Origin: Bacillota bacterium
Lineage (GTDB): Bacteria; Bacillota; Clostridia; Christensenellales; UMGS416
NCBI GenBank assembly: GCA_023435705.1
Contig: JAEYRH010000012.1
Span: forward strand, 51,613 to 115,612
DNA: 64,000 nucleotides
Reading direction: 5' to 3'
The position numbers and the translations under genes are program-made. This document shows, piece after piece, positions 16,472 through 24,252 of the stretch. The stretch's first letter is position 1. Each line of letters begins with the position of its first letter. The notes under the pieces were generated by a model. It had not been told where the DNA came from, ran no database searches, and saw nothing but the letters and a program-made list of their open reading frames with translations.

Positions 16472-17674
16472 TTATGGCGCAGGAGCAGCGATTGCCTTCA
16501 CAAACTGCTCGCCAAAGGCCACGCAATCCTGCTCTGCGCTGGCATCAGGCACCCACAGAGACCGGATGCCGTCGTTTACGATCCCGAAACCGGCATGAGC
16601 CAGGTGTTCGGTGATTTGCTTGACAGCCTCGCCACTCCAACCGTAGCTGCCAAAGGCCGCAGCCTTCTTCCCCTTGAACTTCAACCCGCGGACCATCTCC
16701 AGCAGCCCACCAATGGAATTCAAATAGCCGTTGTTGATTGTGGACGACCCCACCAGGATGGCCTTGGACTTGAAGATCTCGGTGATGATGTCGTTCTTGT
16801 CCTCCCTGGCTGAGTTGAATAGCTTCACTGTGACATCAGGATCGGCGCTGCGGATTCCACGAATGATGGATTCCGCCATCTTGCGCGTTGACTCCCACAT
16901 GCTGTCATAGACCAGCGTGATCTGGTTCTCCTGATAATTGTCTGCCCATTTCAGGTATTGCGTCACAATCTGTGTGGGGTCATCCCGCCAGATCACGCCG
17001 TGGCTCGGGCAGATCATGCTCACAGGCAGGCCGAAGCCGAGCACTTCGTTGATCTTGCGCGTGACCAGCGGGCTAAAGGGCGTCAGGATGTTGGCATAAT
17101 ACTTGATCGCCTCGTGATAAAGCTCCGCCCGATCCACCGTGTCGTTATAAAGGGATTCCGATGCGTAATGCTGGCCAAAGGCATCGTTGCTGAACAGTAT
17201 GTTTTCGCCAGTCAGATAAGTAAACATGGAGTCAGGCCAATGCAGCATCGGCGCCTCCACAAACACAAGCTTGCTCTCCCCAAGGTCCAACGTGTCCCCC
17301 GTCTTCACAGGCACAAAATTCCAGTCCTGATGATAATGGCCCTTCAGAGACTTGATCCCGTTTGCTGTGCAATAGACGGGGGTGCCAGGGATCTCCCGGA
17401 GCAGCTCTGCCAAAGCGCCGCTATGGTCAATTTCCGCATGGTTGGCAACGATATAGTCGATCTTGCCAAGATCGATTTCCTGCTTGAGGTTGCGGACAAA
17501 CTCATTGTCAAACGGCTGCCAAACCGTATCAATGAGCACAGTCTTCTGATCGCGCACCAGGTATGAGTTGTAGGAGGAGCCTTTGTTCGTCGAATACTCG
17601 TCACCGTGGAATCTGGTCAGTGCCCAATCCACCTTGCCGACCCAGGTTACTTTTTTAGTCAGTTGTTTTCCCAT
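16472..17674 (-). CDS. Flavodiiron protein (FprA-type A flavoprotein)
   Basis: 400 residues. Reduces O2 to water, or NO to N2O, protecting anaerobes. The N-terminal metallo-beta-lactamase domain has the di-iron ligand set HAEIDH (about residue 80) with later His and Asp ligands (MLHWPDS, FSNDAFGQH, CPSHGVIW). The C-terminal flavodoxin domain (from about residue 250) carries the FMN loops STINNGYL and GSYGWSG. No rubredoxin domain is fused and none is adjacent. Together with msrAB and the TrxR-like gene it gives this stretch an oxidative-defence flavour. Confidence 0.93.
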   Translation of the reverse strand: MGKQLTKKVTWVGKVDWALTRFHGDEYSTNKGSSYNSYLVRDQKTVLIDTVWQPFDNEFVRNLKQEIDLGKIDYIVANHAEIDHSGALAELLREIPGTPVYCTANGIKSLKGHYHQDWNFVPVKTGDTLDLGESKLVFVEAPMLHWPDSMFTYLTGENILFSNDAFGQHYASESLYNDTVDRAELYHEAIKYYANILTPFSPLVTRKINEVLGFGLPVSMICPSHGVIWRDDPTQIVTQYLKWADNYQENQITLVYDSMWESTRKMAESIIRGIRSADPDVTVKLFNSAREDKNDIITEIFKSKAILVGSSTINNGYLNSIGGLLEMVRGLKFKGKKAAAFGSYGWSGEAVKQITEHLAHAGFGIVNDGIRSLWVPDASAEQDCVAFGEQFVKAIAAPAP

Positions 17675-17782
17675 TGATCACACCTCAACTTCCTTTATTT
17701 GGTGACAGGCGACCATTGCTTTTGTTTGTATCATACCGGAAATATCATACTAAATCAGTAACCTTTGCTACAAGACAAATAT

Positions 17783-17816
17783 AAAAAACCTCCGGGGTTT
17801 AGCCGGAGGATTTTTT
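17783..17816. terminator. Bidirectional terminator after gerW
   Basis: Stem CCTCCGG/CCGGAGG with a 7-base loop, flanked by an A-run on the left and seven Ts on the right, so it can work on both strands. It serves gerW on the minus strand. The stem sequence is the same as that of the terminator at 16394. Confidence 0.8.
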
Positions 17817-17836
17817 TCGTTGCTGGGTTCAATCCC

Positions 17837-18280
17837 TCAATATGTCTTGCTCTGCTGCTGCGCCTGTTGCTGTTGCTGTTGCTGCTGGCCGCCCTGCTGC
17901 CCGCCCATATTCATACTGTTGAGGATCTGAGGGATCTTATCAATCATCTGACCCATGTTGCCCTTGCCCCCAATAGGTGCAAGAAGCACATTGTCCTTGT
18001 CAATCACAATCACAGCATCGGTGCATAGCTTGGCACCCACTCCCATCGCGTCACCGATCATATTACCGCTCTTGCCGGAAGAGCTGCTGGCGTTGGCGCG
18101 GCTTTGGGAATCCCCTCCGCCATAACCCAGTGTGACGGAGATGATCGGAAGGAATGTCTTATCCCCCTGCACCACCGGCTTGCCGATCAATCCATCGTCC
18201 TGGGCGAAGCTCTTCATGTTGTTGAACAGCGTGTCCACATACTGCGTCAATCCCTGACCTTGCCCGATTCCATGTTCCAT
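17837..18280 (-). CDS. gerW: GerW family sporulation protein (YtfJ)
   Basis: 147 residues. GerW/YtfJ is a forespore protein needed for normal germination in Bacillus. Conserved core: GKPVVQGDKTFLPIISVTLG, Ser/Gly-rich loop, GVGAKLCTDAVIVI. The C-terminus carries a Met/Gly/Gln segment with a run of eight Gln and a further Gln stretch, coded mostly by cag/caa and likely to vary in length between strains. Downstream of the DUF2953 gene, spaced 11 bases, as in Bacillus (ytfI-ytfJ). Confidence 0.9.
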   Translation of the reverse strand: MEHGIGQGQGLTQYVDTLFNNMKSFAQDDGLIGKPVVQGDKTFLPIISVTLGYGGGDSQSRANASSSSGKSGNMIGDAMGVGAKLCTDAVIVIDKDNVLLAPIGGKGNMGQMIDKIPQILNSMNMGGQQGGQQQQQQQQAQQQSKTY

Positions 18281-18291
18281 GTTGTTCTCCT

Positions 18292-18795
18292 TTACGGCTT
18301 GTTTTTGAGGTAGTTTAGGATAGTCTTCCCGACTTTTACACGGGCATGTGCGTCCAGACGCAATTGCTCCGTATCGGAGAAAAATACCGGTTCCAGCGAA
18401 AACTTCTCAACAGGCAGCATTCCGGCGGCTACACCGGCGGCAGCAAACGCCATTGCTGCGAAGAACGGATCTGAAAACCCAACGCGCGTCTCCACCGAGA
18501 TTTTGCAGAGCTCCACTGACCTGGCCATTCGCATTGCACTGAAACCTTTGTGCGCATGCCCTTTCTTTTTCAAGGAGATTTGCAGCAAGTCCCGCTGCAA
18601 AACAGCAATGTGAAGAACTGGCACACCATCCTGCAGCCGTACAAAAATGTCAAACCATGGATAAAGGAAAAAAACATGGGCATACAGATTATGACCATAC
18701 AGGTTTGCGCACACAGACACACGATACCCGCGCCAGAAATCATAGGCCAGCAACAGAATCACAACAGACAATACAGCCACAAGCACTACTTTCAT
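18292..18795 (-). CDS. DUF2953 membrane protein (YtfI-like), partner of gerW
   Basis: About 167 residues. One N-terminal membrane helix (MKVVLVAVLSVVILLLAYDF), then a beta-rich region with SAMRMARSVELCKISVETRVGFSDPFFAAM, typical of DUF2953, and a Lys-rich C-terminus. Its conserved pairing with gerW suggests a sporulation role. ATG 18795 has GGAG six bases upstream and puts the helix at the N-terminus. An in-frame GTG at 18855 would add 20 hydrophilic residues. Confidence 0.8.
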   Translation of the reverse strand: MKVVLVAVLSVVILLLAYDFWRGYRVSVCANLYGHNLYAHVFFLYPWFDIFVRLQDGVPVLHIAVLQRDLLQISLKKKGHAHKGFSAMRMARSVELCKISVETRVGFSDPFFAAMAFAAAGVAAGMLPVEKFSLEPVFFSDTEQLRLDAHARVKVGKTILNYLKNKP

Positions 18796-18865
18796 GCGCT
18801 TCTCCGCCCAGTTAAACTTTGCTTTAGCTTGCGCCGCCTCCATCAAACAATTCACAGCGCACTGT

Positions 18866-18877
18866 CAATCGCGATTG
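18866..18877. promoter_or_regulatory. Perfect 12-base palindrome between divergent genes
   Basis: CAATCGCGATTG lies between the DUF2953 start and the PBP start, a plausible operator. Nearby GACATGATCTGACATG contains a direct repeat. No regulator can be named. Confidence 0.35.
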
Positions 18878-18944
18878 CCGCTCAGACATGATCTGACATG
18901 TTTCGTTTCCGGCTGGGCATGCTAAATGCCGAAGAAGCGAACAA

Positions 18945-21422
18945 ATGGGAGGCACACTCTTGGCAAAGCCCAAGCCTGACAGCAAACCAATCAGCAAGCT
19001 GCGCGGCAGAGTCTATAAGGCACTGAAGATTGCAGCAGCCGTGTTCCTGCTGCTGATGGCTGTGGGCATCATCTGGTTCATCACGCTGATCAACCAGACC
19101 GATTGGAAGGATTTCGATCCGGGCAAGCTGGAAAACCAAGCGCAGACACTGATCTTCTACGACAAGGACGGTAACACTGTGGGCGGGCTCTACGGCGGCC
19201 AGAACCGCACAAACATCCCTCTTTCAGATGTGCCGAAACACGTGAGGAACGCCCTGCTCGCTGCGGAGGACATCCGCTTTTACAGCCACCCTGGCGTGGA
19301 CATCCAGGGCATCCTGGCGGCGGCATGGGCCGATATCACCAAGGGAAAAATGCGCGGCGCCAGCACACTCAGCCAGCAGCTGATGAAGATCACACACCTG
19401 ACCAACGAGCAAACATTAACCCGCAAGCTCCAGGATGCCAGGCTGGCGCTGGAGCTTGAGCGCGCATACTCCAAAGATGAAATCATGGAGATGTATCTCA
19501 ACACAATGTATTTCGGCAACGGTGCCTATGGCATCGAAGCGGCAGCCCAAAGCTATTTCAGCAAGCCGGCCAAGGAGCTCACCCTTGCCGAAGGTGCGTT
19601 GATCATCGGCATCCTGAAGGGACCCGGCATTTATGCACCCCACTTAAATCTGGACAAGTCAACCCAGCGCAGAAACCTGATCCTGGGCCTGATGAACGAA
19701 TATGGACTCATCACAAAAGATGAGATGGAGAAGGCAAAGGAAGAGAAAGTAGCACTCAAACTGCAAAAACGAAACAATGCAAATTATGGCTTCTATATTG
19801 ATGCGGCGGAAAACGAGGCCATGGCGCTCACCGGTATCACGAGGGAGGATTTGGTCTCTGGCGGTTATCGGATCTATACCACGATGGACCCCGCATTGCA
19901 GAAGAAATGCGACGAACTGATGAGCAACTCGGATCTCTACCCCGCCAACGCCAAGGACGGCACCGAGGTGCAGGGTGCGCTGGTGGTGCTGGACAGCAAA
20001 ACGGGGGCGGCGCGGGCCGTGGTAGGCGGTAGGGAATACACCACCAGGCAGGGCCTCAACCGCGCTACATCTTCCAAGCGACAGCCGGGTTCAGCCATCA
20101 AGCCAATGCTGGTGTATAGCCCGGCCATTGACCGCTATGGATACAACCCGGCAACCATGATCCAGGACGCACCGGTGGATTTCAACGGGTACAAGCCGGT
20201 GAACGCCGGCGGCAAATACAGCGGCTGGGTCACGCTGCGGCAGGCAATCGTGCGCAGCATCAACGTGCCGGCTGTGAGGGTGCTGAACGACATCGGGATC
20301 TCATCCGCCAAAGATTTTGCCAGCAGCGCAGGCATTACCTTCGACCCCCAAGACAACAGCTTGGCCATTGGTCTGGGCGGCTTCACCCGGGGCGTGACGC
20401 CCATCGAGCTCGCATCTGCCTATACGGCGCTGGCAAACGGGGGGAACGTTTCGCAAGGAAGCTTCGTGCAGAAGATTGTGGATTCCGATGGAGTGGTCAT
20501 CTATGAAAACCACTATCCCAACAAACCGGTGATGAGCGACTCCACAGCCTTTATCATGACTGACATCCTGCACAACGCGGCGATGAGCGGCACGGCAAAG
20601 CTTTTAAACTTCACCAAGATCCCGCTTGCGGCAAAGACCGGCACCGTGGCCTGGGATTATGGCAACAAGGATGTCTGGCTGGCTAGCTATAACCCGGACT
20701 ATGTGGTGGTGTGCTGGATGGGCTTTGACCGCACCGACAAGGATCATTATCTTTCCACCGGTGTGATCGGCGGCACTTACCCGGCCCAGATGTGCAAGGA
20801 GGTCTATACCTACCTCTACAGCCAGACCGCGGCGCCCAAATTCCGGATGCCGGACAGTGTGACATTGCTGGCGCTGGACCGGCTGGCGCTGGAGCAGACC
20901 GGCCGCATCCTTCTGGCATCGCCACTGACGCCGGAGGACCAGAAGCTTTATGATTACTTTCCCAAATCCCAGGCGCCCACCGAGGTGTCGCAGTATTGGC
21001 AGACGCCGGTCACGCCCACGGGGTTTAATGTGGTCTTGTCAGAACGGGGTTATCCGCTCATCTCATTTCTGATGGTGCAGGATTTCGCCCGGTATGATGT
21101 ATACCGCATCAACGAATATGGGCGCACCGAGAAGGTCACGGAGATCCAGGGCGCCGCTGGGTCCATCGCCACTTATGAGGACACCACCGTGCTGCCAGGC
21201 GGTTATTCCTACTACATTAGCCCGGTGCACCCGCAATTGAACGTGGCTGGCAACCCAACCAACGCAATCAGCATCGCCGTGGCTGCAACAAACCAGCCCA
21301 CCGGGCAGCCGAATGGCACATCACCCTGGGATGATTTCTTCGGCGGGTTGTTCTCACCAAAAAACACAGAGACGCCGCCCACCGCGCCGCCGGTGCCGGA
21401 AGCGACGGCGGCGGCACCATAA
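18945..21422 (+). CDS. Class A penicillin-binding protein (PBP1A family)
   Basis: Bifunctional peptidoglycan polymerase of 825 residues. Short basic cytoplasmic tail, membrane helix at about 26-48, GT51 glycosyltransferase domain (LLAAEDIRFYSHPGVD with the catalytic Glu, GASTLSQQLMK, RKLQDARLALELER), then a transpeptidase domain with the active Ser in KRQPGSAIKPM, SIN, and AAKTGTVAWDYG. A C-terminal fibronectin-like region and a Pro/Thr tail follow. ATG 18945 is used here. A TTG at 18960, six bases after GGGAGG, is at least as likely to be the true start and shortens the protein by five residues. Transcribed divergently from the gerW pair. Confidence 0.93.
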   Translation: MGGTLLAKPKPDSKPISKLRGRVYKALKIAAAVFLLLMAVGIIWFITLINQTDWKDFDPGKLENQAQTLIFYDKDGNTVGGLYGGQNRTNIPLSDVPKHVRNALLAAEDIRFYSHPGVDIQGILAAAWADITKGKMRGASTLSQQLMKITHLTNEQTLTRKLQDARLALELERAYSKDEIMEMYLNTMYFGNGAYGIEAAAQSYFSKPAKELTLAEGALIIGILKGPGIYAPHLNLDKSTQRRNLILGLMNEYGLITKDEMEKAKEEKVALKLQKRNNANYGFYIDAAENEAMALTGITREDLVSGGYRIYTTMDPALQKKCDELMSNSDLYPANAKDGTEVQGALVVLDSKTGAARAVVGGREYTTRQGLNRATSSKRQPGSAIKPMLVYSPAIDRYGYNPATMIQDAPVDFNGYKPVNAGGKYSGWVTLRQAIVRSINVPAVRVLNDIGISSAKDFASSAGITFDPQDNSLAIGLGGFTRGVTPIELASAYTALANGGNVSQGSFVQKIVDSDGVVIYENHYPNKPVMSDSTAFIMTDILHNAAMSGTAKLLNFTKIPLAAKTGTVAWDYGNKDVWLASYNPDYVVVCWMGFDRTDKDHYLSTGVIGGTYPAQMCKEVYTYLYSQTAAPKFRMPDSVTLLALDRLALEQTGRILLASPLTPEDQKLYDYFPKSQAPTEVSQYWQTPVTPTGFNVVLSERGYPLISFLMVQDFARYDVYRINEYGRTEKVTEIQGAAGSIATYEDTTVLPGGYSYYISPVHPQLNVAGNPTNAISIAVAATNQPTGQPNGTSPWDDFFGGLFSPKNTETPPTAPPVPEATAAAP

Positions 21423-21436
21423 CAGTTATCGTTGGC

Positions 21437-21463
21437 GAGGCGGGTATGGCTCCCCGCCCCTAC
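21437..21463. repeat. Intergenic GC-rich inverted repeat, family A copy 2
   Basis: Begins GAGGCGGGTATGG and ends CCCCGCCCCTAC, matching the copy at 980-1006 except for a few bases. Sits 15 bases behind the PBP stop. Confidence 0.6.
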
Positions 21464-21530
21464 CGAGAAAATCCCTGATACCAAACAGCATGGCCCTTAT
21501 GATATAGTTAAGAAAAAACAGAGGGCACCC

Positions 21531-22661
21531 ATGCACAATAGAATGATTCTCTCCGGCGGCACGATCATTGACGGCACCGGTGCCGCGCCTTACACGGGCA
21601 CTTTGATTCTTTCTAGTGGCAAAATTGAATCCATCGATACAAAAAATACGAATCCATACGGTGAAATCATAAACATCACCGGCTGCACCGTGCTGCCCGG
21701 CTTTGTGCATGCGCACGCCCACCCAGGCTTTAAACAACTTGCCGGACAAGACCTGCCCGACTATGAGCTGGGCTGGCTGGAAGCATGCCTTAATGCAGGC
21801 ATCACCACCGTGCGTGACATGGGCGGGCTCAATGGCAACAGCCTGGAAGATGTGCTGCGGCGGCGGGATGGCCTGAACGCCACCGGCAAATACCCCCGCA
21901 TTGCCTCAGCAGGCAAATTTCTGGCGGCTCCAGGCGGCTATGGCGGTATGGCTCCAATTGCCATCACCACAGAGGGGGAGGCAAGACATGCAGTGCGGGA
22001 TGCCCTCCAGGCAGGTGTGGATTTTATCAAGACCTCTCTGGAGCTGGGTTACAGCCCGGACACTGCGCTGCCCACCCTGCCGCCAGAGTTGCTCGGAGCA
22101 ATCTGCGATGAAGCCCGAAGCCTGGGCCTCCCGGTGGCCGCCCACCTGTCGCAAAGCGGCCCGCTGCGCACATTGGTGGAGGCAGGCATCACCAACGCCG
22201 AACACGCCCCCTATGACCCGATGGACGATGAATTGATTTCGCTCATGATAAATCGGGGTGTGATGCTCACACCCACACTGACGATGTACCGGATGTTTCA
22301 GGAAAAATACGGAGCGCCTTTCCTCGCGACTGCCATGGACAATACGCGGCGGTTCGCAGCGGCCGGCGGATTGGTTGCCGTGGGTGACGATTATTTGGAG
22401 CCGGAGGAGCCTTGGTATCTGCCCGGCCTGCCCATGGGCGAGCTGGAGCTGCTCCTGCAGGCTGGATTAACCCCCATGCAGGTGATCACTGCGCTCACCA
22501 AAAACGGCGCCGCAGCTTGCGGACTTGCGTCAGGCACCGGCACGCTGGAGCCGGGCAAGGCAGCTGACGTTGTGGTGGTAAGGGGAGACCCGCTGGCGGA
22601 TCTGAACCGACTCAGAGAAGTGGCAGTTGTTGTGTCAAGGGGAAGGGTCATTAAGAATTGA
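21531..22661 (+). CDS. Amidohydrolase family protein
   Basis: 376 residues of the metal-dependent amidohydrolase superfamily. The small N-terminal beta domain (SGGTIIDGTG) is followed by the metal site HAHAHPGF near residue 60, the likely metal-bridging Lys in DFIKTSLELG, His in VAAHLS and NAEHAPYDP, and Asp in AVGDDYLEPEE. The C-terminal GTLEPGKAADVVVVRGDPL is typical of imidazolonepropionase/dipeptidase-like members. Substrate unknown. ATG 21531 follows AGAGGGCACCC. It converges with the TetR gene nine bases away. Confidence 0.85.
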   Translation: MHNRMILSGGTIIDGTGAAPYTGTLILSSGKIESIDTKNTNPYGEIINITGCTVLPGFVHAHAHPGFKQLAGQDLPDYELGWLEACLNAGITTVRDMGGLNGNSLEDVLRRRDGLNATGKYPRIASAGKFLAAPGGYGGMAPIAITTEGEARHAVRDALQAGVDFIKTSLELGYSPDTALPTLPPELLGAICDEARSLGLPVAAHLSQSGPLRTLVEAGITNAEHAPYDPMDDELISLMINRGVMLTPTLTMYRMFQEKYGAPFLATAMDNTRRFAAAGGLVAVGDDYLEPEEPWYLPGLPMGELELLLQAGLTPMQVITALTKNGAAACGLASGTGTLEPGKAADVVVVRGDPLADLNRLREVAVVVSRGRVIKN

Positions 22662-22670
22662 CTGCCCCGA

Positions 22671-23327
22671 CTAAGCCCGGCGGGATAATGGCTGGGTGTG
22701 GGCGTTGAAACCATCCAGCAACAAATCCAGTGTGAATTGGACAAACTTGTCGCTGTCCAGCGACAAGTATTCCGTAAACGTCTTCCCTGTGATGGAATAC
22801 TGAAAGAAAAAACCGGTCAACGCAAAGATCACCGACGAAGTGCCCATTGCCACATCGATGTCAGGCCGGATGCTGCCATCGGTGATGCCGTCGGTGATTG
22901 CCCCTGATACAAGCTGAAACAACGCTTTGTTCACTGAATCAAATTCAGTGCCTATTTTGCTGTCTTCCAACGATCTTACTCGTGAAGAATAGTTCATCAT
23001 GGCGAAGAACGCCGTCTTTTCCTTGTAGAATTGAAAGAAAGCCCGCCCCATGATCCGCAGTCTATCATAGCCTGTGCTGCCACAGTCCGTTTCTTTCCGG
23101 AGATAATCCAATAGAATCTTGAAGCCTCTCAGAACAACAGCGGCCAGTAGCATCTCCTTGCTGTTGAAATACTGATATACGGTTTTCCTTGTAAACTGCG
23201 CCTTCCTTGCGATTTCCTCCATCGATGCCCCATCGACACCCAGCACGCTGAAAATCTCTTCTGCGGCATTGAGGATATCGTCTTCCCTGACCTGTCTTTC
23301 CCGCTCTTTTCTGGAAATTTCCTGCAT
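22671..23327 (-). CDS. TetR/AcrR family transcriptional regulator
   Basis: 218 residues. N-terminal helix-turn-helix (ILNAAEEIFSVLGVDGASME, then KAQFTRKTVYQYFNSKEMLL) and an all-helical ligand domain. ATG 23327 follows AAGGAGTTTGTTAG. Divergent from an NADPH-dependent FMN-reductase-type gene, with two palindromes between them, so it probably represses that gene and itself. The ligand is likely a toxic or redox-active small molecule, given the neighbour; this is inference. Confidence 0.9.
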   Translation of the reverse strand: MQEISRKERERQVREDDILNAAEEIFSVLGVDGASMEEIARKAQFTRKTVYQYFNSKEMLLAAVVLRGFKILLDYLRKETDCGSTGYDRLRIMGRAFFQFYKEKTAFFAMMNYSSRVRSLEDSKIGTEFDSVNKALFQLVSGAITDGITDGSIRPDIDVAMGTSSVIFALTGFFFQYSITGKTFTEYLSLDSDKFVQFTLDLLLDGFNAHTQPLSRRA

Positions 23328-23343
23328 TCTAACAAACTCCTTG

Positions 23344-23373
23344 TTGACAAGCGATTGATACGTGTCGTATACT
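23344..23373 (+). promoter_or_regulatory. Sigma-A promoter of the flavoprotein gene
   Basis: TTGACA (23344-23349), 18-base spacer, TATACT (23368-23373). A short palindrome ATACG-TGT-CGTAT (23358-23370) covers the end of the spacer and the -10 box. A second possible promoter, TTACAC-N16-TATAGT, lies at 23396-23423. Confidence 0.6.
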
Positions 23374-23375
23374 TT

Positions 23376-23392
23376 GGTTACATCGTGTAACC
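23376..23392. promoter_or_regulatory. Probable TetR-family operator
   Basis: Perfect inverted repeat GGTTACA-TCG-TGTAACC, immediately downstream of the -10 box, between divergent regulator and flavoprotein genes. Size and position fit a TetR-dimer site. Confidence 0.65.
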
Positions 23393-23472
23393 TCATTACA
23401 CATTCGGTCTACATCAATATAGTATACCAAAACCTTGCTGTCAAGCAGCACAACGTGAAGGGAGCAACAAAA

Positions 23473-24192
23473 ATGGAAAACAGTTTTAAAGTCGTCGGCA
23501 TCATCAGCAGCCCTAACCGCAACGGAAACACGGCTGCGCTCGTTCGGGCGGCACTCAAGGGAGCACAAGACCAAGGAGCAACGGTCTCGGAGATCTTCCT
23601 GGCAGAGCACAACCTTAGATTCTGCACAGGCTGCCTGGCCTGCACAGCAAAGGGAAAGTGCCCGCTGCCCGATGATTTTGAATCGCTGAGGGAAATTGTG
23701 TATGAGGCCGACGGGCTCATCGTAGGCTCCCCCACATACGCATCCTCCTACAATGCGATCCTCAAGAATTTTGGCGAGAGGATGGGCATGCTCACACTGT
23801 TTACCTCATCATTTGGCGGCAAATATGCAATAGGGTTGTCCACAGCCAATGGCAAAGCTGCAAGGAGGACCGCCAAAGAGATCACAGGGATGTTCAAAAT
23901 GGGGTTCTTCCAGCGGGCATACATCACAGGAACCCTTGGAGTAGGCGTATTGTCCAGGGGCATGCAGCGGAATGTCGCTGACAATCCGGCAGCTTTGGCG
24001 CAGGCTCGCATTCTCGGAGCCAGGATTGCCAAAGACATCAAAACAAAAAATCCTTATCCGTTTCAGAATCTGCTGATGAGAACCATTACAAGGTTGTTTA
24101 TGAAGCCTATGATGACCAACTATATCCTAAAGAACAAAGACGGCCGGGAAAAGGCCACGTTTGCAAACCTGAGGCTGAGGGGTCTCATCTAG
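23473..24192 (+). CDS. NADPH-dependent FMN reductase / iron-sulfur flavoprotein-like
   Basis: 239 residues. Flavodoxin-like fold with the FMN phosphate loop SSPNRNGNTAALV near residue 11. A CTGCLACTAKGKCPLPDD segment (Cys spacing CxxCxxCx5C) resembles iron-sulfur flavoproteins of anaerobes, and GSPTYASSYNAILKNFGERM forms the second flavin loop. The C-terminal 60 residues form a basic hydrophobic tail (LLMRTITRLFMKPMMTNY), perhaps for membrane contact. ATG 23473 follows AAGGGAGC. Likely controlled by the divergent TetR protein. It could be a quinone or nitro-compound reductase. Confidence 0.82.
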   Translation: MENSFKVVGIISSPNRNGNTAALVRAALKGAQDQGATVSEIFLAEHNLRFCTGCLACTAKGKCPLPDDFESLREIVYEADGLIVGSPTYASSYNAILKNFGERMGMLTLFTSSFGGKYAIGLSTANGKAARRTAKEITGMFKMGFFQRAYITGTLGVGVLSRGMQRNVADNPAALAQARILGARIAKDIKTKNPYPFQNLLMRTITRLFMKPMMTNYILKNKDGREKATFANLRLRGLI

Positions 24193-24202
24193 AAAGGTAA
24201 CA

Positions 24203-24236
24203 AAAACAACCATGGCTGGGCAGCCATGGCTGTTTC
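24203..24236. terminator. Terminator between convergent flavoprotein and ABC-F genes
   Basis: Stem CCATGGCT/AGCCATGG with a 4-base loop. On the minus strand it is followed by TTGTTTTTG; on the plus strand by CTGTTTC. It can serve both genes and is stronger for the minus strand. Confidence 0.6.
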
Positions 24237-24252
24237 ATCCTAAAAGAACCTC

